A stretch of DNA of 64,000 nucleotides, taken from NCBI GenBank assembly GCA_949592205.1, contig CATIUR010000003.1, positions 17,065,001 through 17,129,000 on the forward strand. Reading direction: 5' to 3'. The translations under genes and the position numbers were made by a program. Below, in pieces: positions 1 to 10,993 of this stretch. Each line of letters starts with the position of its first letter. Positions within the stretch are counted from its first letter, which is position 1. Below the pieces are notes generated by a model that did no database searches, had not been told where the DNA came from, and saw only the letters and a list, made by a program, of their open reading frames with translations. This DNA comes from Helichrysum umbraculigerum (taxonomy: Eukaryota; Streptophyta; Magnoliopsida; Asterales; Asteraceae).

Positions 1-349
1 CAGAAGTACAGAACTCACCAACCTAATACACACCAAGCTAACAAACCTAAAGAGATGTGAACAAACAAAAGACCAAAAACAAACTCAAAACTACCAACAA
101 AACCATAACCAGGGACTGATATCCACAACCTTCCAAAACTATTCCTGCACTAAAAATCCACACCTTGAGACTTGCATCATCGGACCTTAAAGCATAAAAC
201 AATTAGCTGGAACCATTCTGGTTGTGCATCAATTGACTCCAAACATTAGCAGAACCTTTGAGTCTCACTGAAAACCAATCATGAAATCGAACTTGAACTT
301 CAGAAAACAGCCCCCATTTTTCGATTCACCGATTCATTCACCGATTTAA

Positions 350-685
350 TCAAAGTAACCTTTTTAGCAGAATGCTCCGGGTCTGAATAACCCTGTACAA
401 CAGCCCCCCATCTTCAATTGCTGCTTGCGTGTTTTTAACTTTTGTGACTTTCTTTTTAATCGAAGCTTGAAGATGCCGACTTGTAGCTTTCTGTGATTCA
501 TCTTCCTCAAACGATACTTGTTTAGATGCACGTAGGTTAGCCTTAGTTTGAGCAGGGCTTGAATTAAATACAGGTATTGATTCAGATAATTTATTAACCG
601 GAGTACGAAACTCTTCAATTTTTGAACAATTGAGGGGGTCGGGAGGACGATTAAGTGATTCAGTGGTGATAGATGATGGATTCAT
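350..685 (-). CDS. Candidate first exon of an unrecognised host gene (111 aa open)
   Basis: I do not recognise this protein. It is a 111-residue open frame starting at the ATG whose complement lies at 683-685. It is rich in Ser, Thr and Lys, with an acidic patch (FEEDES) followed by a basic run (IKKKVTKVK). It is not part of any transposon I can see. A TATAAATA box lies about 260 bp upstream on the same strand, leaving a 5' leader of roughly 230 nt, which suits a real plant promoter and first exon. A possible splice donor (CAGG|GTTATT) lies near 391-392, so the last dozen codons before the stop may be intron. The rest of the gene would lie left of the window; positions 1-349 show no long open frame and could be intron. 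It could also be a chance ORF. Confidence 0.4.
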   Translation of the reverse strand: MNPSSITTESLNRPPDPLNCSKIEEFRTPVNKLSESIPVFNSSPAQTKANLRASKQVSFEEDESQKATSRHLQASIKKKVTKVKNTQAAIEDGGLLYRVIQTRSILLKRLL

Positions 686-946
686 GAACAGATTCTGTGA
701 TTAACAGGAAGTTTTAGTAGGATTTGTAGGTTGAATCGATGAAAAAATCGCACACTTTTAGCGAGAAATTATTTTTGAATCGGAAGAAAAAGAAGAAAAG
801 AAGATAGTAGTAACCCTAGTTGGAGATGAACAACAAATTCGTCGAAGAAGATCGCTGATGAAATCAAGTTCGTAATCGCCGATGGAAGAGTAGCGTGAAC
901 TTTTTCTTGATTTGGGGATAATATGTGCAACTCACGTGGTGAATTG

Positions 947-954
947 TATTTATA
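947..954 (-). promoter_or_regulatory. TATA box upstream of the 350-685 exon
   Basis: The minus strand reads TATAAATA here, within a local GGGTATAAATAC. About 10-20 bp downstream on the minus strand lies CACGTG (933-938), a G-box core, close to where transcription would start. The spacing to the ATG at 685 is normal for a plant 5' UTR. The assignment rests only on motif and position. Confidence 0.4.
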
Positions 955-959
955 CCCTT

Positions 960-3429
960 TATTTTTTATTTGCTCCCTTAATTACATGGGAATGAGAGGT
1001 GAATTGAAGCTCCGTGTTTTTTTGAATTCTCACCATTCCTTCCAATTTTGTAGAGAATGATGAGAATGGAAATGATTCTCACATTTAACTCTTTTTTCTC
1101 ATTCTTCAGTGCAACCAAACTAAGGAAATGATTCTCATTCCATTTCTCCCTTTCCATTCCACCGTACCAAACACCCCCTTGTTCCCGGAATTTTTCCAAA
1201 AGCAAAGGGACATGTTGGTTAATAATCAAATGGTCTCTATTCTTTCTTTTTAAAAAAAAAAAATTAAAAATTAAAAATCCACATATTTACCATTTATTAT
1301 ATAGATTGCCAAATCTGCCGATGTACCAATTTCTCAGCCAATACAACCAAGTTTCTCCACAAACAAAATAAACTATATATTCAAAATGAAATCTAACATA
1401 TACAACATATCCATTTAACATGTAATTTCTCCACAAAAGAAAAAGTATACATATATTCATACAACAAATTCGTACTTCATTCGTCCGGAATGTGAGATAC
1501 CTATAAAAAACATCGTCGTCATAAAATCTAACTTTGAGTGTGCATATGGTCTTTCACAATGCCAAAGGGAGCTACAAAAATATGTAAAGAAAAAGTAAAA
1601 ATTAACTCACAAACTACTAAAATTACGTTACAATATACGGAAAAGTACAATATCATATAAGAACAAGAGCATAAAACTTACCCACAAACTTAATATACAT
1701 TTTTTCTCCACTAAAACAAAATGGGCAGCTCGACCACAATATCCTGCAAAGCAAATGGATAATAAAATCAAGATAGATACAAAGGACTTGTACATTGAAT
1801 ATAAAAAAAAATTAAATATAGAAAGCACACAAGTCTGATGTCAACAACGAAGAGCTGATATTTTTTTTTTGTAAGGCAACAACGAAGAGCTGATATGAAA
1901 CAAAACTATTCAATATTATATTATTATATTTTATACAACAACAACAACAATACCCAATCCCGTCAATTATATGAGATTTCAGTCTTTCTGCCTTCAATTG
2001 CCTCAAAAGCCCATAAAACTAAAATGTGAACTCCGAATCACATACACATAGGATCCATATCACATAAACTTATTTTATTAGACAAATAAGCATATATGAA
2101 GATAAGGTATTGAAAAATTGGAAGAACAAGGAAAAATAAACATTAAAAGATACATGATATAGAAGAGGATGAAAAGGAAATATAACCTATTTTGTTGATC
2201 CTTGAAATGAAGAGCGATCCATAAAACCTAAACAATATCACACACAAAATAGACCAAGTAATTGAAAAACTTGAATAAGAAATAGAGGAGTAAAAGAGTT
2301 AGTTAAGATGAAGCATTGAAAGAGTAAAGCGCACCTGATGAAGGACATTTGAAGAACAAGCCCTTTGGACTCACCGAATTGCATTACATAATAATAATTA
2401 ATAATAATAACAGAAATTCGAAACGATAATCATTCGAAGCTATAATGATTTGAAATTGAATCCTTAGTCCTACTTTACCTCAATGTCTTCCTTCGTAGCC
2501 TGCATCTTTTGGAAAGGAAAAAAAAAAAGAATGTCTCGAAATGTTGCTCATCTCAATATAGATCAAGAGAAAAAGATGGTCTTCCTTCGTGCTATTGATT
2601 TTAAAGCATCGTGATGAAGAAAGACATATTTTCGCAATATCAACAACGCAAGAAGAACAATGTGTGGAAGACTTGCTCTAAAACATAAAAAAATATTCAA
2701 AGGCAATATATCATTAACAACAAACCAAAATGAATTATTGAAATAACATAGACATCCATAAGAGTAACAAGATATGAATACATATCGAACCATATGCACA
2801 AAATACTTAACAAACTCAAAGTAGCTAAAATCAAAATGGTTTTGAAATGTAATAATCTTCTTAATCTTCGAATACACAACAAATGGATAAACCGTTTCCA
2901 ATTAGTAAGAAACCACTAATGACTTTCAGAAAATCAGGATACAATTGCAAATTACTAATTAAAATATCTAATGTAATCAGTAGACTGTTTACAAGTTAAT
3001 AAAAAACCTTCAATACATCAAGATCCATCAATTGGATGCACCATTCCTAACAAGCTATCGTGTATTGATTACATTACCCTTATTAATTGTTACAACAAAG
3101 ATTAAACTTTTAACCGTAAATTTTAAAATTATATTACACAAAATTGTAAACCCTAAAAGAAAAAAAAGTAGCAAAAACGAAATTTACCATCTTATAATAG
3201 TCGAGCCGAATTCCGAGCCGAATTCCAACCGGTAGCGGTGTAGTGATGGTGGGGCCACAGTGGTGGTGGAGTCGTATTGGTGTTGATCGAGGACGCAATC
3301 AAGAGAGTGAAATAAAGAGGTTGTGGGTGGTGAGCTGGTAGGGATGGTGGTCCGGCGGTAGAGAAAGTAAATGGGAATTAAGAAGTTACGTTTTAGGGTA
3401 AATGGAGGAGTAAAGGTTTAGGCGGGCTT
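960..3429. other. AT-rich intergenic DNA without a recognisable gene
   Basis: Short poly-A/T runs and only short chance open frames. At about 990-1195 there are inverted GAATGAGAATGG/CCATTCTCATTCC-like stretches ending near ACCAAACACCCCC. This resembles the end of a hAT or PIF/Harbinger-type MITE, but I could not fix both ends. At 1935-1965 a CAACAACAACAA run is followed by TACCCAATCCC, a motif seen in dispersed plant repeats. Otherwise nothing is supported. Confidence 0.5.
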
Positions 3430-3689
3430 TTGAAACTTTTTTGAGGGTATAGAGGCCGCCAGTTTTTGAAGAATAGGGGCATGTTGTTTTGTTAAAAAAG
3501 GGTCTCTATATTTTTAATGTGAAGAGACCATTTGCAATCTAGTCAACCGGTTCCTATGTTTCGGTAGTTACATAGAGACCGTTTGATATGTAGTGGGCCC
3601 AGCATGGACTAGTATAGGGACCAGTTGTTTTCTAGCTAACGGGTTCCTTTGTTAAAACAGGTCTCTTTGGACTTTTTTTTGTAGTAGTG
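3430..3689. mobile_element. CACTA (En/Spm-like) terminus, one end only
   Basis: The right edge at 3681-3689 reads GTAGTAGTG, so the other strand begins CACTACTAC followed by a run of A, the usual terminus of plant CACTA transposons. Inside it are several copies of GGTCTCT / AGAGACC in both orientations (about 3505-3670), as expected of subterminal transposase-binding repeats. I found no matching CACTA end to the left, so this is either a truncated element or one whose left end has diverged. The left limit given is where the subterminal repeats fade and is approximate. Confidence 0.45.
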
Positions 3690-3773
3690 TATGGTACAAG
3701 TATAACTGGATTACTACAATAGTGTAATTATTACGACCTATGTGATAACAGTTGTGCATATATGTCATTACAG

Positions 3774-5273
3774 ACTTACAGTCACATTTGAACTCAGCTG
3801 ATGCTAAAGAGAAGTACAAATATGCTGCTAGGATTAAGGTGGCAGTTGCCTCTACTAAGGCCTAGTTGGCAGGGGATGTTTCAGTCGAAGGCAAAAAAGA
3901 TGTTCTTTTTATAATTATTAAGAACCATCACATCTTCAACTATAATCATTTTAGTGTTTCTTGATAGGTGTGATGGCCAAAGCGTTACCCAAAGATACTT
4001 TTAGATGGAAATTGAAGCTATTCGAATAGCTGCTGCTTATGCTAATTATGGACCTCATGGTATTACAGCTCACATACTTGTACTTAGTAGGCGTCTTTCT
4101 TTTTTTGCTAATATATAGTCATGCAACTGATGGTTGGCTTAGTAGTTGTCCATTTAAGTAATGTTGAATTCAAATGCTCTTATGAATTTAAGTTTCTAAG
4201 ATTGGCATTTCAGTGGCAAGGATAACCTCCTGCCAAGTAAAAATGAAGCATGAAGGAAGACATTAAAGTACTGCATTTCATAGATGTTTGAGGAGTCTGA
4301 GCACAATATCCTACCAGTGGTAATCAGTTTCTCGCAAATGATTATGAAGACAAATTGGTAAATTATATTTTCTTAAAATACTATATATCCATGGGGCATT
4401 CGTATTTTTTTTTAACTCTTTATTAACAGGACAAATTGTATGATTTCTGTAATAACCGTTAACCAACCTTCATGTGTGTTGTCTCGCAGAATTATGATAG
4501 AACTATATAGGTGCAAAGACTGTTAAATCAGTGCATTTGTAAGTCTTGTCTCCGACTTATCTTGATGAATGTTAGTTTTTCAGGTGTTACTCGTAGTTGA
4601 TTTGTTTGCTACATGAGGCCGCAAATAGTAGGTATAGTCCAATTTTATGTACCATTTATATTTCTAAAATTGGTGTTCAGTACTATTATGATGGGCAGTA
4701 TTTTGGTGACACATTATAACATATTTCTTTTCGAAAGTTCATGTGATGCATTATGATTGGCACTCTTTTGTCTCCAGTTGCTACAGCTTAACATCATTTC
4801 ATCTTTCAGTTTCTTCAAAGAATCATATAGAAAGACTGATAGATAGATGGTTCACAAGTACCCTTCTACCCAACAGAGGAATAAGTTCTCGATGCAACTC
4901 AGTTAAAGGTAAAAATTACATTTGTTTCTTGAATATTATTGCATTGCATTATATTCATAAAAAAAGCTTTTACTACTGAATGGCTACGTTTTTACTCTTT
5001 TTTGAGCTTTTGGTTGGCTCATATGTGTAATAACATGAAAAATATGGGTTGTTTTATCCATTATTAGAACCTTTCCTATCTAAATCATAACAGGAAAAAT
5101 GAGTTTATTTGGGCTGAACTGTATTATCTAGGTGGCAAATGGGCGGGTTGGGTGATGAGTCAAATCGGATTCGGGTTTTAATGGGTTCAGGTCCAAAGTG
5201 ACAGCTATTCTACCTTTAGTATGCGGATACAGGTACTTACACTTTTTTTGTGTGCAGGTTCAGCCATAGTTGC
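3774..5273 (+). pseudogene. Eroded exon-like fragments of an unidentified gene
   Basis: Several short stretches read like plant exons. One at 3776-3861 follows a TCATTACAG acceptor-like site and ends in an in-frame TAG. One near 4004-4060 encodes MEIEAIRIAAAYANYGPHG and is followed by GT. One begins after TTTTTTTGTGTGCAG at 5256 and would continue, across the LARD insertion, at 26249-26300. The frames are not continuous and I do not recognise the protein. The order and polarity suggest one plus-strand gene, now interrupted by the LARD and degraded. Chance similarity to exon structure is possible. Confidence 0.2.
5269..5273. repeat. Target-site duplication GTTGC, left copy (LARD)
   Basis: GTTGC directly precedes the LTR end at 5274 and recurs at 26244-26248, directly after the outer LTR end at 26243. 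This 5-bp duplication fixes the two outer borders of the nested cluster. Confidence 0.85.
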
Positions 5274-5535
5274 TGTAACACCCCCAAATTTAATGATTTG
5301 CGGAAACGAGTTTTGGGTGTTACTAATCCGGTAATCATCGCACAAAGGTACATTGAGCGCATCGAACTAGGATCCTGATAAGCTGATCCTACTACAGCAG
5401 GGTACCTGAGAATGCATTACTAAAAGCGTCAACCAAAAGATTGGTGAATCTCACAGGTTTATAGTAAGTAGTAGTAGAAAGTTTAGCACAATTCAGTAAG
5501 TAATTCTGGTCACGAGTATGTATAGCAGTACGCCA

Positions 5536-5761
5536 CAATTACACAATGTAATAGGGTAAGTAAGTTACAATTACACAACGGTAATTCAGTAAGTAGTAAC
5601 AATTACACAACGGTATTTCAGTAAGTAGTAGCAATTACACAATGGTAATTCAGTAAGTAGGTTCAATTACACACAAGTAATTAGGTAAGTAAGTTCAATG
5701 ACACACAAGTAATTAGGCAGGTAAGTATCAATTACACACAGGTAATTAGGTAAGTAAGTAT
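5536..5761. repeat. Tandem repeat, about seven 32-33 bp units
   Basis: Units begin CAATTACACA and end in forms of GTAAGTAGTAA. They are degenerate and arranged head to tail. The same field is present in the partner LTR at about 20642-20867, so it was part of the LTR before insertion. Confidence 0.7.
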
Positions 5762-6039
5762 TTCACAGTTGTAGTGGGGTCGGTCTATCTTGCTATGAGC
5801 CATCATAGTCGAAGCTTAACGTACGTAATTGTGCCCCTCGTGAGTGCTAATCCAAGAACACTCATATGAAACGAGTAGAAAACACCTGTTTATACGAGTA
5901 GAGTTCGTGGTGGCGCTACCACCCCAGGTGGGGATTGTCAGTCCCATATGGATCCATATATTAAAACTCGTGCTTATTCCATAGCTAACAACTATGATTC
6001 AGAGGCATTCATTGGATTAAACGGAAACTCATGCAATTT

Positions 6040-6690
6040 GATATACCGGTAAGTAGTAATTCAGTATCGTAGTAGAACAACAAGTTTGTAAGTTTGTACA
6101 GTTGCAAGGTAGTAAATCAGTAACATAGTAAAACAGTGGCTCACTTCGTTTGTAAAGTAGCAAAGTATTAGTATCATAGTAAAACAGTGAGTCACTAAGT
6201 TTGTACGGTAGTAAAGTAGTATATCAGTAAAGTAGTAAGTTTGTGGAGTAGTAACTCCGGTAAAACAGTAAGTTCATTAGTCGGTAACCTTGTAAAGTAG
6301 TAATGTAATAAGTTCGTCAAGTAGTAAACCAGTAAAGTAGTACGTTTGTAAAGTAGAAAGTACGTAAGGTAATAAGTTCGTAATGTATTAAGTCTATAAA
6401 GTAGTATAGTAGTAGTCAGTAAGTTTGTAAATTGGTAAAACAGTAAGTAATAGTCGGTAAAACAATAAGTTTGTACAAGTAATCTCAGTAAAATAGTAAT
6501 CTCAGTAAATAAGTAATTTCGGTAAAACAGTAATCTCAGTAAATAAGTAATTTCAGTAAAATAGTAATCTCAGTAAATAAGTAATTTCAGTAAATCAGTA
6601 ATTTAAGTACTTCGGTAAATAAGTAATCTCAGTACACAAGTAATTTCAGCAAACAAGTATTTTCAGTAAACAAGTAATGCATCTCCCCCA
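6040..6690. repeat. Degenerate short tandem repeats (AGTAA-rich) in LARD LTR
   Basis: Dense variants of CAGTAAA(T/G)AAGTAATTT and AAGTAGTA, about 16-20 bp each, over roughly 650 bp. The counterpart in the partner LTR is about 21155-21790. The array explains the lack of coding frames here. Confidence 0.6.
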
Positions 6691-7029
6691 AATAGTAAAA
6701 ACAGTAAAAAGGGGCCGTGAGACTCACCTTTGGGTGCTAGCGTTTCTAAACGCACGTGTTGTCCAACAATACCCTCCTAGTGTCCTAAACACGCGAGGTT
6801 AAATGTATAAGTAAGTGATTAACAAATCTTTCTAAGTTCGTTGTTCAGTTAATTAGTATTTCCCAAGTCGTATCATTTGTTGCGTGTAAGTATACATATA
6901 TATTCGTATATATATAAAATTTGTCGTTGTCGTATATATAAAATAATAATAATAGTCGACGTTTATATATTAATAAATTGTTATCGTTTCCAAAACATTG
7001 TAGTGTCCCTTTGGTTATACGTATGTATA

Positions 7030-7185
<156 letters not shown>

Positions 7186-7774
7186 ATTCGTTCATCTATC
7201 TTTTACGTTAACACTAAAATATTATGTTAAGTTTGAACAAAATTAGCTTCACACCATATTACACTATGTGAAGCTTTTCATTGTTTTATGTTAACATAAA
7301 ATTTGGATGTGAAGTTTAAAAAAGAAAATAGCTTAACATGGAATTTTACCATGTGAAGCTTAACTAAAATGGCTTAACACAATGCTTACACCATGTGAAG
7401 CTATTTCGAAAATTGCTTAACACAAGGCTTACACCATGTGAAGCTATTTTGGTTTTCACTTATGTTTACAAAACCTCTGTTTCTTTCTCTGTATATGCCT
7501 ATGTCAACATAGTTTTTGTTTTTAAATTCATTTCTATAGCCCCATCAATCACCAACATTATGCATTCATGTAATATCACAAGTTTTACCATTTGATTTCC
7601 CCTATCTATCATAAGTGTGCACATACTAAATTCTTAGGTTCATTACCATCTTCATCACCAACACTTAAATTATTCATAGTTTTTGTTTAATCTTTTACAA
7701 TTATGAAATTATGTACACAATATAGCAATAAATTATAAAAGAAATTTGAAGATATATAGAAAGCTTTCTCACAA

Positions 7775-8075
7775 TGAAGATGATGATTCGGATTGATGAT
7801 GATTATGACCGATTGATGATGATGATCAAGCAAGGATGATGATGATGCCGTGAGATGGTGATGATGATAGAACTCGATGATGATGATGGTGATGATGTTG
7901 TTTCTCTCCTTGCTTCCTCTCCTTTCTGTTATGTTGATGATCCGAAGATGATGATGGTGGTGCGGTTTATGTGTAAGCCGAGAGAGAGACAAGAGTGTAA
8001 TATGATGATGATGAATGGAACGATGATGATGATTCTTGTGGTGTTGTTGTTCAATTATTGTTGTTGCATTATTGT
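7775..8075. repeat. GAT/ATG trinucleotide-rich field
   Basis: Repeated GATGAT blocks separated by unique sequence produce His-rich and Met/Asp-rich open frames on the two strands; neither looks like a gene. In the partner LTR this field is at about 22845-22963 and 25394-25595, split by the solo LTR. Confidence 0.7.
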
Positions 8076-8192
8076 TGTTGTTATTGATGATTGAATCCGA
8101 AAGAGAGGGAGAGCCGAGAGAGACAGATAGTTAAAATGATGAAGATGAAAATGGTAGAAAGAAGGGTGCGGTTGGTGTAATAATTCATCAGG

Positions 8193-8217
8193 CAAGATCC
8201 ACTTTTTGTGGATCTTG
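8193..8217. other. Perfect hairpin, 10-bp stem and 5-nt loop, in LARD LTR
   Basis: CAAGATCCAC, then TTTTT, then GTGGATCTTG. It is preserved unchanged in the partner LTR at about 25691-25715. The role is unknown; it could be an RNA structure in the transcript. Confidence 0.55.
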
Positions 8218-8566
8218 TCTCCAATCATTAGTATTTTTAACCCGTGTTCGTTTACCCGATCATAAATAGTGAAATGTTTTTAAAGGATGAATTTCTAAAT
8301 ACGAAATCGTATATATCTTTAATCGAAGTATTTAAAAAAAAAATACTTTATTTGATTCATATAGATATAACTAGTTTTCGAGTGGTCTCAACTAAATAGA
8401 ATCATATTTTTAAATGAAACAAAATGTGTTTAAATTGTATTCGTGTAAATAAATATTATTTTTAACAATAATACTTTACTTAGAAATGTTTTGCATCAAC
8501 GTCCATTTTGAGTTTCTGCGTTCTGTCATATTCGTATATACATGATTATTTAATAATCGTTTTGAG

Positions 8567-8568
<2 letters not shown>

Positions 8569-8629
<61 letters not shown>
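8569..8629. repeat. (AT)n microsatellite in LARD 3' LTR
   Basis: A pure AT run of about 60 bp. It corresponds to about 26067-26148 in the partner LTR, where it is longer. Confidence 0.85.
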
Positions 8630-8632
<3 letters not shown>

Positions 8633-8658
8633 CTTGAGTATTTCAGTATTAACACGTA

Positions 8659-9045
8659 GTGGGAGGTTCAAATGAGAACCACTTTAAAGTTGAGAACTGT
8701 GAGAACCACAACGAATACGTGTTTGTTCACATGTGATTAACTTCAATCATATGTGAACATTGATGTACGTTTAATTGAAAAAGAAAAAAGTAAAAAAAAA
8801 TCTTAAATTTACGTCTTAAAACGCATTTTAACCGATTTGTTCATATTATCGTTCACATGTGAACATGTATTTGTTTTTTGCGTTTTTCGATATGATTTTA
8901 AGATTTTTTTTGACTTTTTTCTTTTTCAATTAAACGTACATCAATGTTCACATATGATTGAGGTTAATCACATGTGACCAAACACGTATTCGTTGTGGTT
9001 CTCACAGTTCTCACCTTTAAAGTGGTTCTCATTTGAACCTTCCTT
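8659..9045. mobile_element. Long-TIR foldback MITE, Mutator-like (387 bp)
   Basis: The two ends are inverted copies over about 150 bp, including AGGTTCAAATGAGAACCAC at each end, so most of the element folds back on itself. It is flanked by a 10-bp direct repeat TTAACACGTA (8649-8658 and 9046-9055). The partner LTR at about 26165 has a single TTAACACGTA and no insert, which proves insertion after the LARD arrived. TSD length and long TIRs suggest a Mutator-like transposase. A related element lies at 38641-39058. Confidence 0.8.
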
Positions 9046-9121
9046 TTAACACGTATATAATACGTGACTTAAAAGTTTAAATTTGGACCAAATTTTGGGT
9101 CATTTTTGACCGGGTGGCACA

Positions 9122-9156
9122 TTTTCCCCTTGTTAGGAGAATTTCGTCCCGAAATT
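9122..9156 (-). other. LARD polypurine tract and adjacent palindrome
   Basis: The minus strand reads AACAAGGGGAAAA directly before the 3' LTR, the primer for plus-strand DNA synthesis. Just upstream (9140-9156) is the palindrome AATTTCGGGACGAAATT, present at the same place in the gag-only and autonomous elements of this window. Confidence 0.8.
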
Positions 9157-10747
9157 TGTTCGTAGTAATTATCAGTGTGTCAAAGTATATTATGTGTATC
9201 TTCCAAGAAAGTTTGTGGAATTATTGTAAGTGACCCAATCGTCTATCTAGGGTTGTTTTCCTCCCCTTGTTGAACTATTGCCCTACTGGCGACTAAAGGA
9301 ATAGAGGAAATGAGTTTCGATATAGTTAACCATTTTGTCTGTGAAAGCAAGTTCAGTCAGTCAGTCGATAGGGTGTAGCTACACTTTGAACTAGTAGCCT
9401 AAAGTAGAGTAGTAATCTTCCACTGTGTTCATACAGTTGGTAACGGACAGTAGTGTCATAGCATAAATTAGACTCTATCAGTCTCATATAGAAACTAAGT
9501 GGTTTAGAATATATTAGTTTTATATGGGATGTTACCCAGTGTATAAAAATTTACCGGTATGTCTTTCGGTATAACCGGTATGTTTTTTGGTATAAAACAG
9601 TGTATGATATGTTATTCCTATACATATGTAAGCTAAACCTCGTCTCATATAGAAACTATAGAAACTAAATTGTCGTTTTTCCCTAACCCTATCGTGCACT
9701 TAGAGTCTAGGGAAAACATAAAAGATATCAAGCAGCAAGTAAGATCTATCAAAGTAAATAGTATAAAGGCAGTCATACTATTAGTGAGTGACCATACCCG
9801 TGTCTTTATTCGGGTCCTGGTAGGCTTTCCTTATAGAAGCAAGGGTGTCATTGTATACTGCGAAATTTTTGTGGACCATTCAGAATTTGAAATTTGTTTA
9901 AAGTTGTGCACTGTAAATAAGTTTACACGGTTATAAAATTTTGAAAATTTTATAAAACATTTCGTGAGAAATTTTCGTAGAATTTTTATTAGGAATACAT
10001 TTGTTAGAAACTATGATGGTGAAAGTCTGTTGAAACTTGAAATCCGTTGAAAACTTGAGTCGATAAGTAATTCAGTTAAACCATTATCAGCGACCAGGCT
10101 TTGAAAATTTTGTTTAGCAAAATCCGTTGATAAATAGGAGTTATGTGAACTTCAGGGTAAAGCCCTGTTAAAATTTGTTGAAACAGTTTTCCTAGGGAAC
10201 ACCTAACGGTACATTCGACTGAGTTTCAAAATGTTATAGACGTATAATTAGGTAGGTGGTAGTAAGCAAATACAAAGTCCCGATCTTCATATCAAAGGAC
10301 GCTAGAGTAGCTATATTTTTCGTTTTCAGTAGTGTAGGTAGTAACAAAAGTATCATCGGATAAGGCCTATTCCGATACCTTCAGTATATAATAGCCTATA
10401 GAGTAGTATGCAATCGATGCCTATATATGTATATATTCCTATATCACATAATAGCCTAATCATATATGTATATAGCATATATACCTATATATTCACCTAG
10501 TCGTGTCTAGCACAAAGCAATTAGAAGTCCCGTTTCTCTCGTGGTCAGAGTCAACTAGTGCATTCCTGTTCAACATAACCCCTTTCAGATCTCACATCAT
10601 CTTCATTTAATTGTACATAGTTGATCAGGCTATGTTAAATTAAGCTTGTATGATGAAATCCCTGAACCAGTTATATCTAATGAGGAATACAGCCTAACGG
10701 TCATAGTCTAGGTCCACTAAATGCAACCTAGTTCATTATAACCTTAG
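9157..10747 (-). other. LARD internal region, no coding capacity seen
   Basis: About 1.6 kb between the PPT palindrome and the PBS with no convincing open frame on either strand. The part next to the PBS (about 10747-10430, read on the minus strand) is closely similar to the leaders at 13844-14199 and 41726-42060, including the stretch around CTGATCAACTATGTACAATT. The remainder carries no visible gag or pol similarity. The element must depend on proteins supplied in trans. Confidence 0.75.
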
Positions 10748-10760
10748 GCTCTGATACCAA
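10748..10760 (-). other. Primer-binding site of LARD (initiator Met-tRNA)
   Basis: The minus strand reads TGGTATCAGAGCC two to three bases after the LTR end, complementary to the 3' end of plant initiator methionine tRNA. Confidence 0.85.
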
Positions 10761-10762
10761 TC

Positions 10763-10814
10763 TGTAACACCCCCAAATTTAATGATTTGCGGAAGCGAGT
10801 TTTGGGTGTTACTA
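10763..10814 (-). repeat. LARD 5' LTR, 52-bp stub cut off by the gag-only element
   Basis: It matches 5274-5324 nearly base for base, then stops where the plus-strand LTR begins at 10815. The LTR resumes at 20551. About 122 bp equivalent to 5325-5446 is missing between the two parts. Confidence 0.8.
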
Positions 10815-10909
10815 TGTAACAACCCCAAAATTTGGGCAAATTTAAAATTTTCCTAATTACGTGTTTACTACTTGTATTTAGCATGAAATAGGACTATGTA
10901 CGTTACTTA

Positions 10910-10993
<84 letters not shown>

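Noticed and set aside
7687..8094. His-rich and Met/Asp-rich frames on opposite strands
   Set aside because: Produced by GAT/ATG trinucleotide repeats inside the LARD LTR; no homology-like features.
9670..9936. 88-aa plus-strand frame in the LARD internal region
   Set aside because: Antisense to the element, no domain-like features, no counterpart in related elements.
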